A stretch of DNA of 12,116 nucleotides from Chloroflexi bacterium RBG_16_64_32 (GCA_001795235.1 MGNZ01000113.1:1-12116); one strand, 5' to 3'. Counted from the first letter of the stretch, positions 1 to 6,886 are shown. Notes: generated from the letters alone by a model not told the origin. Translations and numbers: made by a program.

Positions 1-14
1 AGGATCATACTCAC
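1..14 (-). CDS. Possible 5' end of a divergent gene, partial
   Basis: On the minus strand a GTG codon at 14-12 is followed by an in-frame ATG at 8-6 and runs off the window edge. A GGAGG motif at 28-24 stands 9 nt before the GTG, good SD spacing. Only four or five codons are visible, so neither product nor reality of the gene can be judged. A divergent gene here would make 15-158 a shared upstream region. Confidence 0.3.
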
Positions 15-158
15 GAGGCGCTCCCTCCAGGTCTGACACGAACGGGAAACCAACGTTCACGTTATCGGTTGCTCTTCAGCGGTGTCAATTCTGCGGCGGA
101 GCCGTTTGTAACACGTCATCTGATGAGCGCATCTAATGACATAGAGGAGAGGATAAGC

Positions 159-638
159 ATGCCGTTTGGACGAGGGAAGGCAGACAAGCGACCGGAAGAC
201 GCAGCAGACGAGGCCCCTGAGGAGATGGCGGAGGTCGGTGGGGACGCGCCCGCCGGCGACTCACAGGACGAAACGGGGGGCGATGGTTCCTTCGTAGACT
301 CACCCTCGACCGAACCTCAAACGCCCGCGAGCGCCCCACAGATGCCGATCGAGTTTCGGCCCTCATTTCTCGACGAGGACCAGAGCAGCAAAGGCGCGCC
401 CGCGACGACGCTGGCCGCCGAACCCCCTGAGGGCAACGCCTACTTCGTCTCGATTACGCATGACGGCGACAGCGAGATCCGCCGCTTTGACGATCCTTCC
501 GCGGCGCAGGCCTTCGTTGAGGAGATCCTGGAGAAGGGTACCCCGGAGGAGCATGTGACCGCGTTTAGCGGCCGCAAGCTGGCGCTGACGGTCAGCCACC
601 GCCCGGTCGTCAAGCTGGTATCCGGCCAGGAAGACTAA
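159..638 (+). CDS. Hypothetical acidic protein with disordered N-terminal half
   Basis: No family recognised. The 159-residue product begins MPFGRGK. Residues 1-90 are rich in Asp, Glu, Pro, Gly, Ala and Ser and should be disordered. Residues about 92-155 look like a compact alpha/beta domain: a YFVSI strand, a helix around DDPSAAQAFVEEIL, then strands ending RPVVKLV. No signal peptide, membrane helix or cysteine is visible, so it is probably cytoplasmic. The ATG at 159 is chosen because GAGGAGAGG lies just upstream; the frame stays open to 69 but without an SD. A TCTAAT at 132-137 could be a -10, with no good -35. Role unknown; the tail domain may be the conserved part. Confidence 0.7.
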   Translation: MPFGRGKADKRPEDAADEAPEEMAEVGGDAPAGDSQDETGGDGSFVDSPSTEPQTPASAPQMPIEFRPSFLDEDQSSKGAPATTLAAEPPEGNAYFVSITHDGDSEIRRFDDPSAAQAFVEEILEKGTPEEHVTAFSGRKLALTVSHRPVVKLVSGQED

Positions 639-655
639 CTCTTTCGCAAGCAAAC

Positions 656-686
656 GGCTCTGCGGCCCGGCGGAAACGCCAGAGCC
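656..686 (+). other. Hairpin with GAAA tetraloop
   Basis: GGCTCT (656-661) pairs with AGAGCC (681-686), and GGCG (669-672) pairs with CGCC (677-680) around a GAAA loop. The 5' side carries a 7-nt bulge (662-668). It starts 18 nt after the stop at 638. No U-tract follows, so it is not a standard intrinsic terminator. It may be a transcript-end stabiliser or part of the leader of the next gene. Confidence 0.4.
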
Positions 687-706
687 TGGCGGAGGTTACC
701 GGGCGA

Positions 707-720
707 CGGTGCTTCCACCG
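707..720 (+). other. Second small hairpin in the leader of the membrane protein gene
   Basis: CGGTG (707-711) and CACCG (716-720) form a 5-bp stem with the loop CTTC. It ends 15 nt before the GGAGG SD of the gene starting at 748. With the hairpin at 656-686 it gives a structured leader. A chance stem this short is common in GC-rich DNA. Confidence 0.3.
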
Positions 721-747
721 GTCTCGACAGGGGAACGGAGGAACGAG

Positions 748-1005
748 ATGTTCGAGCCTATCTATATTTTCGCGTACAGATACATCAGAGAGCCTCCAAC
801 TCCCCGGCGCTCAACCGCCGAAATGTCAGACATATCAGGCTGGGTTGGTGTCCAGGGATTCCTGGCCGGGCTGTTGTTCAGCGTTTTCGGCCTCGCCGCC
901 GTCGCGTTCCTCTCCAGCGACGACAAAAGGGGCAGACGTACCGGCTGGGCCCTTGCCGGCGCACTGACCGCTTTCGGCCTCGTGCTGCTGGCCATCCAAG
1001 GCTGA
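748..1005 (+). CDS. Small two-helix membrane protein, hypothetical
   Basis: An 85-residue product with an N-terminal stretch rich in aromatic and basic residues (MFEPIYIFAYRYIREPPTPRR), then two hydrophobic segments at about residues 35-55 (VQGFLAGLLFSVFGLAAVAF) and 67-83 (WALAGALTAFGLVLLAI). These are joined by a short charged loop, SSDDKRGRR, so a membrane hairpin is likely. The ATG at 748 is preceded by GGAGG at 738-742 with 5 nt spacing. The frame is open back to 709 without a good SD, and an internal ATG at 823 would give a shorter protein keeping both helices. No family recognised. The basic loop suggests a cytoplasmic turn by the positive-inside rule. Confidence 0.6.
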   Translation: MFEPIYIFAYRYIREPPTPRRSTAEMSDISGWVGVQGFLAGLLFSVFGLAAVAFLSSDDKRGRRTGWALAGALTAFGLVLLAIQG

Positions 1006-1033
1006 GCACGTCGCGCCCACGCGCGCTGCCCCA

Positions 1034-1042
1034 TGCTATACT
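1034..1042 (+). promoter_or_regulatory. Extended -10 promoter for the hydrolase operon
   Basis: TGCTATACT has the TGn extension followed by TATACT, 28 nt before the ATG at 1070. No clear -35 lies 17 nt upstream, which extended -10 promoters tolerate. Three other intergenic regions in the window carry near-identical motifs. Confidence 0.5.
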
Positions 1043-1069
1043 TTCCCCGACTACGCCAGGGAGGTGAGC

Positions 1070-1888
1070 ATGCCCACAGCCAGGATCAACGGCATTGAGA
1101 TCAACTACCGTGAGCGGGGAGACGGGTATCCGGTCTTCCTGATCCACGGCTTCACGGGCAACCTGCGCAACTGGGCCCTTCAGGCCCCCGTCCTGACCTC
1201 CGAATACCGCATGGTGTCCATCGACCAGCGCGGACACGGCCACTCCGAGAAGCCCACCCGGCCGGAGGATTACTCCCTGGGGCTGCTGGCGGAGGACGCG
1301 TACGGCCTCCTCCAGCACCTGGGCATCGGCGAGTGCTACATGATCGCTCACTCCATGGGCGGCATGGTAGCCCAGTACCTCGTGCTCAGGCACCCGGAGA
1401 CCGTGCGGGCCCTTGTTCTGATAGACACCGCCGCCGAAATCCCGGACGGCGTCCGCACGAAGGAGCGGGCCCGGCTCATTGAGATCGCCCGCGACGAGGG
1501 GATGGAGGCCGTGTTCGAGGAGCAGCTCCGCACCAACCCCATGGCGGACCAGATACGCGCGCAGCCCGAACTACTCAAGGTTTGGCGACAGCAATTCCTC
1601 TTGACCTCTCGGGAGGCGTACCTCTATTGCGCCCAGGCGGTGGTCAATCGCAAGCCGCTGCTGGACGATCTATACGCCATTAAGGCGCCTACCCTCATCA
1701 TCTGCGGCGAGAACGACGAACCGTTCTTGGGGCCGTCACGCCGGATGCACGAGCGCATCCCCGGCAGCGAGTTGGAGATCATTCCGGGCGCGGGGCACAC
1801 GCCCCAGATGGAGAAGGCGCCCGAGTTCAACCGCATCCTCACAGGGTTCCTTTCCCGCGTGCATCAGGGAGTCGCCGCCGGAGGCTGA
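1070..1888 (+). CDS. Alpha/beta hydrolase
   Basis: A 272-residue alpha/beta-hydrolase-fold enzyme, expected to be a cytosolic esterase, C-C hydrolase or similar. The oxyanion segment LIHGF is at about 24-28. The nucleophile elbow AHSMGG places the catalytic Ser at 95, the acid is Asp216 in CGENDEP, and the base is His243 in PGAGHTP. Full family length, no signal peptide. The ATG at 1070 is preferred to the GTG at 1064 because GGAGGTGA (1060-1067) is a near-perfect SD that the GTG would lie inside. The next gene starts 2 nt after the stop, so it heads an operon with two hot-dog hydratase subunits, suggesting work on acyl or ring-cleavage intermediates. Substrate cannot be told from sequence. 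Confidence 0.9.
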   Translation: MPTARINGIEINYRERGDGYPVFLIHGFTGNLRNWALQAPVLTSEYRMVSIDQRGHGHSEKPTRPEDYSLGLLAEDAYGLLQHLGIGECYMIAHSMGGMVAQYLVLRHPETVRALVLIDTAAEIPDGVRTKERARLIEIARDEGMEAVFEEQLRTNPMADQIRAQPELLKVWRQQFLLTSREAYLYCAQAVVNRKPLLDDLYAIKAPTLIICGENDEPFLGPSRRMHERIPGSELEIIPGAGHTPQMEKAPEFNRILTGFLSRVHQGVAAGG

Positions 1889-1890
1889 TC

Positions 1891-2424
1891 GTGGCCCAGC
1901 GCTACGACATCGAGGCCGTTCGCCAAAAGTACATCGGCACCGAGATAGCCAGGGCACGCGGCCGCTACCCGGTGGAGTACGACGCCATACGGCGGCACTG
2001 CCACATGGTGGACGATAACAACCTCCTCTTCCTGGACCCCGAATACGCCGGGACCACAGAGCACGGCGCCGTCCTCTGTCCCCCCTCCGGCTGGCTGGCC
2101 CTCTACTTCGCCAGCCTTGGCCCCTGGCCCGCCGTGTTCGAGCCCCTCCTGCCCATCGTCCCCACCCCCGGCAAGCGCATCGTCAACATGAATCAGGAGG
2201 TCGAGTGGTTCCGCCGTGTCAAGGTCGGCGATCACCTCTCCGTCAGCCGCCGCGTCGCCGACATCTACCAGAAAGCGATCTCCATCGACCCAGACGCGGT
2301 GTGGATCGTCGCCGAGGCGATCATCACCAACCAGCGGGACGAGACCGTCTGCGTGATCCGCAACACGCTGCTCACCCACCGCACGCCGGAGGAGGTGACG
2401 GCGGCCAGGGAGGCCACGGCGTGA
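1891..2424 (+). CDS. FAS1-like/MaoC N-terminal-type dehydratase subunit
   Basis: A 177-residue hot-dog-fold protein of the FAS1-like dehydratase (MaoC N-terminal) type. The segment at 41-49, DDNNLLFLD, aligns with the hydratase-2 pattern D-x-N-P-(I/L)-H-x-D, but the Pro and the catalytic His positions are Leu and Phe. It is therefore probably a structural or substrate-binding partner rather than a complete enzyme. It starts at GTG 1891 with GGAGG at 1880-1884 (6 nt spacing), 2 nt after the hydrolase stop, and overlaps the next gene in a GTGA junction. Heteromeric enoyl-CoA hydratases such as ChsH1-ChsH2 of actinobacterial sterol degradation pair such subunits; a similar complex is inferred here. 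Confidence 0.8.
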   Translation: MAQRYDIEAVRQKYIGTEIARARGRYPVEYDAIRRHCHMVDDNNLLFLDPEYAGTTEHGAVLCPPSGWLALYFASLGPWPAVFEPLLPIVPTPGKRIVNMNQEVEWFRRVKVGDHLSVSRRVADIYQKAISIDPDAVWIVAEAIITNQRDETVCVIRNTLLTHRTPEEVTAAREATA

Positions 2425-2861
2425 GAAAGCCGCAGGTCCACTGGGACGACGTAGAGATCGGCGGAGAGCTTGCGGGCTTCGACATCGAGATCAAGCCGCG
2501 GCGCGTGTTCCTCCAGATTAGCGGCTCCCAGGACTGGTACCCTGTTCACCACGACCCCGCCTTCGCGCGCAAGGGCGGTCACGAGGACATCTTCATGAAC
2601 ACGGGCTTCACGCAGGCGGCCCTCGTACGGATGATCACCGACTGGATGGGCGACGGCGGCTTCCTGCGCAAGCTGTATTTCGAGATGCGCCGGCAGCAAC
2701 GCCCCGGCGACACGATGGCGTGCAGGGGCAAGGTCACGGACCGCTACCGCAAGGACGGCGAGGGCTGGGTGGAAGTGGACGTGTGGGCGGAGAATGAGCG
2801 TGAAGGGGTGACCAGCCCCGGCAGGGCCTGGGTCATCCTCCCCATGCGCGAAAGTAGCTAG
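2421..2861 (+). CDS. MaoC-like hot-dog hydratase, probable catalytic subunit
   Basis: A 146-residue single hot-dog protein. The segment SGSQDWYPVHHDPAFA carries the hydratase-2 signature with Asp38, Pro41, His43 and Asp45, although the usual Asn is Tyr40. Asp and His are the catalytic pair of (R)-specific enoyl-CoA hydratases, so this is probably the active partner of the 1891-2424 subunit. It starts at GTG 2421, overlapping the upstream TGA in GTGA, with GGGAGG at 2408-2413 giving 7 nt spacing. A longer open frame back to 2205 is a shadow of the preceding gene. Its TAG lies in a CTAG shared with the convergent patatin gene, leaving no room for a terminator between them. Confidence 0.85.
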   Translation: MRKPQVHWDDVEIGGELAGFDIEIKPRRVFLQISGSQDWYPVHHDPAFARKGGHEDIFMNTGFTQAALVRMITDWMGDGGFLRKLYFEMRRQQRPGDTMACRGKVTDRYRKDGEGWVEVDVWAENEREGVTSPGRAWVILPMRESS

Positions 2862-3712
2862 ACTGCGCGGGCGGACAGCAGCCGCCGGATCGCCGGAAGC
2901 GCCTTGCGGGCGGCGCTCTCTCCCCGGCGCGCCGCCACCGGCACATGCCAGGGCCACAATGAGCTGATCCCCCGCATGTCGGGTCGTATCTCAATGTCCG
3001 CCCGCTCCGGGACCTGCCGACCCTTGGACAGAAGGCCGGCCAGAAGTCCGAACTGGCCGCTGACATCGGCCGACGCGGCCGAGTGGGCCCGGTAGGCGGC
3101 GCTCACCCTGGCCGACAGGGGCCGCAAGGCCTTGGGCAGGGCAATTAGCTCCCCTACTCTGACCGAGATCACCATCGCGGCGCCCAGGTCCCGGGCCACC
3201 CCGACGGGCACGGCGTTTTGAAGTCCGCCGTCGACCAGGTGGAGGCCGTCGTGCTGGACCGGGCGGCCGAACAGCGGCGGCCGGATGCTGGCTTCCACGG
3301 CGCGCCCAACGTTCCCGGAGCGCAGGCCCACAGGTTGGCCGCTGCGCAGATCCAGGGCGACCGCCGCGAAGGGCAGCGCCATCTCAGCGAAGTCGAACCG
3401 GCCGTACGCCTGCCACAGCGTGTGCCCCATCCGTCCGGCCCGCGGCGACAGGCGCAGGTCGCGAAGGAACCACTCCAGGTAATCCGTCGGCGTGAAGCTC
3501 AGGGCGATGCGCTCGGCCTCAGCGGCGTCCCGACGGACGGCGTAGAGAGGCCCCATGAGCGCCCCCGCGCTGGCGCCGACGATGAGGTCCAGCGGAACGC
3601 CGGCTTCGTGCAGCACCTTGAGGACGCCAACGTGGGCCCATCCCTTGGTTCCACCGGCGCCGAGCACCAGAGCCAGACCGCGGGGACGACCATCACCTGT
3701 TGACGCGTTCAC
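2858..3712 (-). CDS. Patatin-like phospholipase, NTE/RssA type
   Basis: A 284-residue patatin-domain serine hydrolase, likely a lysophospholipase or lipid acyl hydrolase. The oxyanion loop GAGGTKGWAHVGVL is at 18-31, the nucleophile Ser48 sits in VGASAGALMG, and the catalytic Asp161 in LVDGGLQNAVPV, completing the Ser-Asp dyad. The spacing and the H-x-GVL segment match the NTE/RssA branch. No signal peptide or membrane helix is evident. The start is a GTG at 3712-3710 with no SD; a TCTAAT on the same strand (3726-3721) ends 8 nt before it, so a leaderless transcript is possible. It diverges from a cyclic-nucleotide-binding gene whose -35 lies inside this gene's first codons. The TAG stop is shared with the convergent hydratase gene. 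Confidence 0.88.
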   Translation of the reverse strand: MNASTGDGRPRGLALVLGAGGTKGWAHVGVLKVLHEAGVPLDLIVGASAGALMGPLYAVRRDAAEAERIALSFTPTDYLEWFLRDLRLSPRAGRMGHTLWQAYGRFDFAEMALPFAAVALDLRSGQPVGLRSGNVGRAVEASIRPPLFGRPVQHDGLHLVDGGLQNAVPVGVARDLGAAMVISVRVGELIALPKALRPLSARVSAAYRAHSAASADVSGQFGLLAGLLSKGRQVPERADIEIRPDMRGISSLWPWHVPVAARRGESAARKALPAIRRLLSARAV

Positions 3713-3728
3713 GGTGGAGGATTAGAAT
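3700..3728 (+). promoter_or_regulatory. Sigma-70-type promoter for the cyclic-nucleotide-binding gene
   Basis: TTGACG (3700-3705), a 17-nt spacer, then TAGAAT (3723-3728): 5 of 6 consensus bases at each box and ideal spacing. Start of transcription would fall near 3735, giving a leader of roughly 40 nt before the ATG at 3774. The -35 overlaps codons 3-5 of the divergent patatin gene and the spacer covers its GTG, so the two genes' expression should interfere or be co-regulated. Confidence 0.6.
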
Positions 3729-3773
3729 GCCGTATGCTACGCAAGGACTATCTCGCCGGAAGGACAAGATCGC

Positions 3774-4202
3774 ATGGACCCACAAGATGTCCTCAACAAG
3801 GTGCCCATCTTCGCCGGCCTGAACCGTAAGCACCTGAAGCGGCTCTTCAAACTGATGGTGCCCCGGACCTTCAAATCGGGAGACGCGATCGTCCATGAAA
3901 GGGACCGGCCAGCCGGATTCTTCGTTATCGCGTCCGGCCGGGTGGACGTGGTTCGCGGCGCTGAGGGCGCAAACCCACAGGCGTTAGCGACCCTGGGCCC
4001 GGGCGATTTCTTCGGCGAGATGGCCCTCTTCGAGGGACAGGCCCGTTCCGCCACCGTCCGCGCACTGGAGGACACGGAGTGCCTGGCGATGACCGCCTGG
4101 GACTTCCGGGCCGAGCTCGCCAGCGACCCTGAGATCGCTATGGCGGTGCTGGAGACTGTGGTGCGCCGCCTGCGCGAGCTCGAGGAACGCCTGTCGGAGT
4201 AG
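3774..4202 (+). CDS. Stand-alone cyclic nucleotide-binding domain protein
   Basis: A 142-residue protein consisting of one CRP-like cyclic-nucleotide-binding (CNB) domain with a C-terminal helix (about 119-141, VVRRLRELEERL). The phosphate-binding cassette GPGDFFGEMALFEGQARSATV keeps Glu82 and Arg91, separated as in cAMP-binding domains, so ligand binding is plausible. There is no helix-turn-helix, so it is not a CRP-type transcription factor. The AAGGA at 3760-3764 gives 9 nt SD spacing to the ATG. It converges with the FAD oxidoreductase gene, 7 nt away. Its divergent neighbour is a patatin phospholipase; in NTE-type enzymes CNB domains are fused to that same domain, so a regulatory partnership is inferred. 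Confidence 0.85.
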   Translation: MDPQDVLNKVPIFAGLNRKHLKRLFKLMVPRTFKSGDAIVHERDRPAGFFVIASGRVDVVRGAEGANPQALATLGPGDFFGEMALFEGQARSATVRALEDTECLAMTAWDFRAELASDPEIAMAVLETVVRRLRELEERLSE

Positions 4203-4209
4203 CGCCGCT

Positions 4210-5496
4210 TCACTCCAGCATCGCCCCCTGCTCGCGCAAGCGCCGCTGCAGCCCGGCCACATCTATCTCCTTCACCCCGCGACCCGCCTGCACGGCCATA
4301 GCGGCCGCCGTGCCCGCCGCCTCGCCCGTGGCCATGCACGCCGGTATCTCTTTGGTCGCGTGGTGAACTCTGTGGTCCACGGAGATGCAGCGGCCTGCCG
4401 TTAGAAGGTTCGTGACACCCTTCGGCTGCAGGCTACGATAGGGGATATTGTAGACGCACCCGTACTTTGTCCAGTGGCCGGTGCGGGCCACTGTATCTGC
4501 GAAGGGTCGGTCGAGGTCATCGCGTGACATAACGTACTCACCCTGGAGACGCCTCGACTCCGTGATCCCCAACTGGTCGGCGATCATCGAGATGTGGGCG
4601 TCGCGGAAGGCAGGCACGGACTCCTTGAGCCGGTCCGCCTCCTCCTTCACCATCCGGCGGCACTCGGCCAGCGCCTCTGCCACCTCCACCGGATCGGTGG
4701 CGTCTATCTTGCGCTGCGTTCGGCCCTCGCCGCCCCACGGTACCAGCACGCGTCCAGCGCCGAGAGTGTGGAAGAAGAGGCCCTTGGTCCCCTGTAGCGC
4801 CTCGTCCAGGTCGCCCACATTGCTCATGAGGAACCACAGCCACGGGTGCACGCGCTCCAGCTCGAACGGCTCGCCGGCGGCGGCGAACAGGTCGCCGTCG
4901 CCGCTCGTGTCGATGACGACTCTGGGCGCAATGGCCTGCCGTCCGGCCTTGTTCTGGATGACCACCGACCGGATGGCGCCGCCCTCCACCACCGGCTCGC
5001 AGGCCCAGGTTTGGTACAGGGGGCGAACCCCGGCCTCGTTCAGCATCTCGTCGGCGGCGAAGATGAACTCGTGGGGCTCGAACGCCACCGAGTAGCGCAC
5101 GCGGTGGGGCCCGCGACCCCAGACCAGCCCCCAGCGGGAGTAGTGCTCCACGAGCCGGGCATCAGGGTCGTCCCACTCGCTCCTGGGCGGGTAATGGACG
5201 GCGCCCCGACGCTCCATTCGGTCGACCATCTCCTGGCAGAGGCCCGCCACAGTCTGGTGGCCGGCTCCGTCGTCCATAGTGAGGAGGAGGATGATCAGCC
5301 CGCCGCTGGCCAGTCCGCCCAGATATCCGAAGCGCTCCACGAGCATGACTTCGGCGCCGCCGCGCGCGGCCGCCGTAGCCGCCGCCAGGCCCGCCGAGCC
5401 ACCGCCCACCACCAGCACGTCGGGCTCGGCCACGATGGGCAAGCGGGAGTGCGGCAGGACGACGTGGCGGCCCGAAAGCTCAGCCAAGGAGAGCAC
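4210..5496 (-). CDS. FAD-dependent oxidoreductase (FAD_oxidored family)
   Basis: A 428-residue flavoprotein. The dinucleotide-binding motif VVGGGSAGLAAA is at 29-40, with Glu54 ending the second strand and the RFGYLGG segment typical of the family. A second FAD-contact motif, VIDTSGDGD, is at 194-202, and the C-terminal FAD segment LLTAGRCISVD is at 364-374, followed by a helix rich in Ala and Gly. These suit the PF12831-type FAD oxidoreductases, whose substrates are mostly unknown. It starts at GTG 5496, 4 nt after the stop of the upstream methyltransferase, with a weak AGGGG in the overlap region, so translation is probably coupled. It is the last gene of a four-gene operon. No signal peptide; cytoplasmic expected. 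Confidence 0.88.
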   Translation of the reverse strand: MLSLAELSGRHVVLPHSRLPIVAEPDVLVVGGGSAGLAAATAAARGGAEVMLVERFGYLGGLASGGLIILLLTMDDGAGHQTVAGLCQEMVDRMERRGAVHYPPRSEWDDPDARLVEHYSRWGLVWGRGPHRVRYSVAFEPHEFIFAADEMLNEAGVRPLYQTWACEPVVEGGAIRSVVIQNKAGRQAIAPRVVIDTSGDGDLFAAAGEPFELERVHPWLWFLMSNVGDLDEALQGTKGLFFHTLGAGRVLVPWGGEGRTQRKIDATDPVEVAEALAECRRMVKEEADRLKESVPAFRDAHISMIADQLGITESRRLQGEYVMSRDDLDRPFADTVARTGHWTKYGCVYNIPYRSLQPKGVTNLLTAGRCISVDHRVHHATKEIPACMATGEAAGTAAAMAVQAGRGVKEIDVAGLQRRLREQGAMLE

Positions 5497-5500
5497 ACCC

Positions 5501-6148
5501 CTACGCGGGCCGGGCTACGCCCTTGATGTTGGGCCGGGTGAGGACCATTGGAGATAGCAGCGGCACCGGCTTCAGAGACTGCAACTCCTGGAACACGAAT
5601 CCGGCCTCCGTGATGGAGCGGGCGGTATCGCGGTTGAGGTGGCAGCCGGAGGCGAGCAGGCGCCGCCAGAGAGGGGTGATCAAGTCTTGCCAGAAGGCGC
5701 CAAAGGCGTGGTCGTAGCGGACGTGCTCGTAGAAGCGAAACTCACCCTCGGGCTTGACGACGCGCTTGACCTCAGCCAGTGTCCTGGCAGGATCGCGCAC
5801 GTGGCACATGACCCAGGTGCTAACTACAGTGTCGAAGGACTCATCGTCAAACGGAAGCTCCTCCGCGGGCGCCTTATGGATCGCGACAGGCCGTCTCACC
5901 TCAGCGGCCCGCTTCCCGGCCCGCTCCAGCATGTAGGGGTCGGGGTCGGTGGCGATGAGCTCGGTAACGTCGTCCCGGTAGTACGGGAAGTTGGCGCCGG
6001 TGCCGCAGCCGATCTCCAGCACGCGACCCGTGGCGCCGCCCACGGTCTCCTGTCGTCCCCTACGAATGGCCGCATTCTCATTCTTTACCGCCCAGTCCCA
6101 GAAGGCGGCGAACCACTTGTGGCCCTCGCCCTGTTGCCGCGTGCTCAT
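5501..6148 (-). CDS. Class I SAM methyltransferase, METTL7-like, copy 2
   Basis: A 215-residue Rossmann-fold methyltransferase. Motif I is VLEIGCGTGANFPYY (43-57), the acidic residues after strand 2 are in ATDPDPYML (66-74), and motif post-II is FDTVVSTWVMCHV (105-117). The C-terminal half, including YEHVRYDHAFGAFWQD, the GCHLNRDT segment and the end NIKGVARP, resembles METTL7/TMT1-type thiol methyltransferases (H.WEHV, FMWQQ, GC.L.R.T, GPHI.GKAVK in the human proteins). Sulfur methylation is a suggestion only. It is a tandem paralogue of 6201-6842, over half identical by eye, separated by 52 nt. The ATG at 6148 is preceded by GAGGG at 6159-6155 (6 nt spacing). Confidence 0.88.
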   Translation of the reverse strand: MSTRQQGEGHKWFAAFWDWAVKNENAAIRRGRQETVGGATGRVLEIGCGTGANFPYYRDDVTELIATDPDPYMLERAGKRAAEVRRPVAIHKAPAEELPFDDESFDTVVSTWVMCHVRDPARTLAEVKRVVKPEGEFRFYEHVRYDHAFGAFWQDLITPLWRRLLASGCHLNRDTARSITEAGFVFQELQSLKPVPLLSPMVLTRPNIKGVARPA

Positions 6149-6200
6149 CCCTGCCCTCGCTACCAGCGGTTACTGTCCGTGCTCAACCACTGGCAGACCC

Positions 6201-6842
6201 TTAGGAGGGCCTGGCCACGCCCTTGATGTGGGGCCGCGAGAACACCATTGGGGGTATCGGCGGCACCGGCTTCATTAGCTCCAACTGTTGGAACTCGAAC
6301 CCGGCCTCGCGGATTATGCTGGCGGTATCACGGTTAGGGTGGCAACCGGCGCCGAACCACCGCCAGGCCGGCGTGATGACGTCCTGCCAGAAGGCGCCGA
6401 AGGCGTGGTCGTAGCGTACGTGCTCGTATATGCGGAGCTCGCCCGATGGCTTCAGCACGCGCCGGATCTCCCATAGCGCCTGTGCCGGGTCCTCTACGGT
6501 GCACAGCACCAGCGTGCTCACCACGGTGTCGAAAGAGGCGTCGTCAAAGGCCAGATCTTCCGCAGGGGACTGGCGCAGCTCAATGGGGCGTCCGGCCTCC
6601 TCGGCACGGCGCCTGGCCCGATCCAGCATGTAGCGGTCAGGCTCGGTGGCGATGATCTCATCCGCGTGATCGTTGTAGTAGGGGAAGCTGGCTCCCGTGC
6701 CGGCGCCGACCTCCAGCACGCGGCCCCTGGCGCCGCCTACGATCTCCTCCCGTATTGCCTTCATGTACGACCGCTCGGCGGAAGCCGTCATACGGTCGTA
6801 TATGGCAGCGAACCACCTGTGTCCCTTCCTCTCCTGATCCAT
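6201..6842 (-). CDS. Class I SAM methyltransferase, METTL7-like, copy 1
   Basis: A 213-residue methyltransferase paralogous to the following gene. Motif I is VLEVGAGTGASFPYY (42-56), with Glu68 in ATEPDRYML after strand 2. The identical 16-residue run YEHVRYDHAFGAFWQD is at 139-154, then GCHPNRDT and the end HIKGVARPS. Compared with its twin, motif I has Ala for Cys and the acidic residue after strand 2 is Glu for Asp, so cofactor contacts or substrate may differ. ATG 6842 is chosen because the frame upstream to 7043 is only a shadow of the decarboxylase-like gene. GGAAGAG upstream is a weak, distant SD. Second in the operon, 44 nt after the preceding stop. Confidence 0.87.
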   Translation of the reverse strand: MDQERKGHRWFAAIYDRMTASAERSYMKAIREEIVGGARGRVLEVGAGTGASFPYYNDHADEIIATEPDRYMLDRARRRAEEAGRPIELRQSPAEDLAFDDASFDTVVSTLVLCTVEDPAQALWEIRRVLKPSGELRIYEHVRYDHAFGAFWQDVITPAWRWFGAGCHPNRDTASIIREAGFEFQQLELMKPVPPIPPMVFSRPHIKGVARPS

Positions 6843-6886
6843 GAATCTTTGCTCTTCCAGTCTCCGCCGGGTAAGACCCCGACCTC

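Noticed and set aside
1064..1069. GTG start for the alpha/beta hydrolase
   Set aside because: The GTG is part of the GGAGGTGA SD itself; the ATG at 1070 has proper spacing.
1864..2379. Long minus-strand open frame opposite the dehydratase gene
   Set aside because: It mirrors a clear hot-dog protein on the other strand, has low-complexity Gly/Asp/Val content and no SD. High GC makes such antisense frames common; the same holds for frames at 878-1393 (-), 2265-2957 (-), 3218-3703 (+), 4846-5526 (+), 5639-6226 (+) and 7166-7834 (+).
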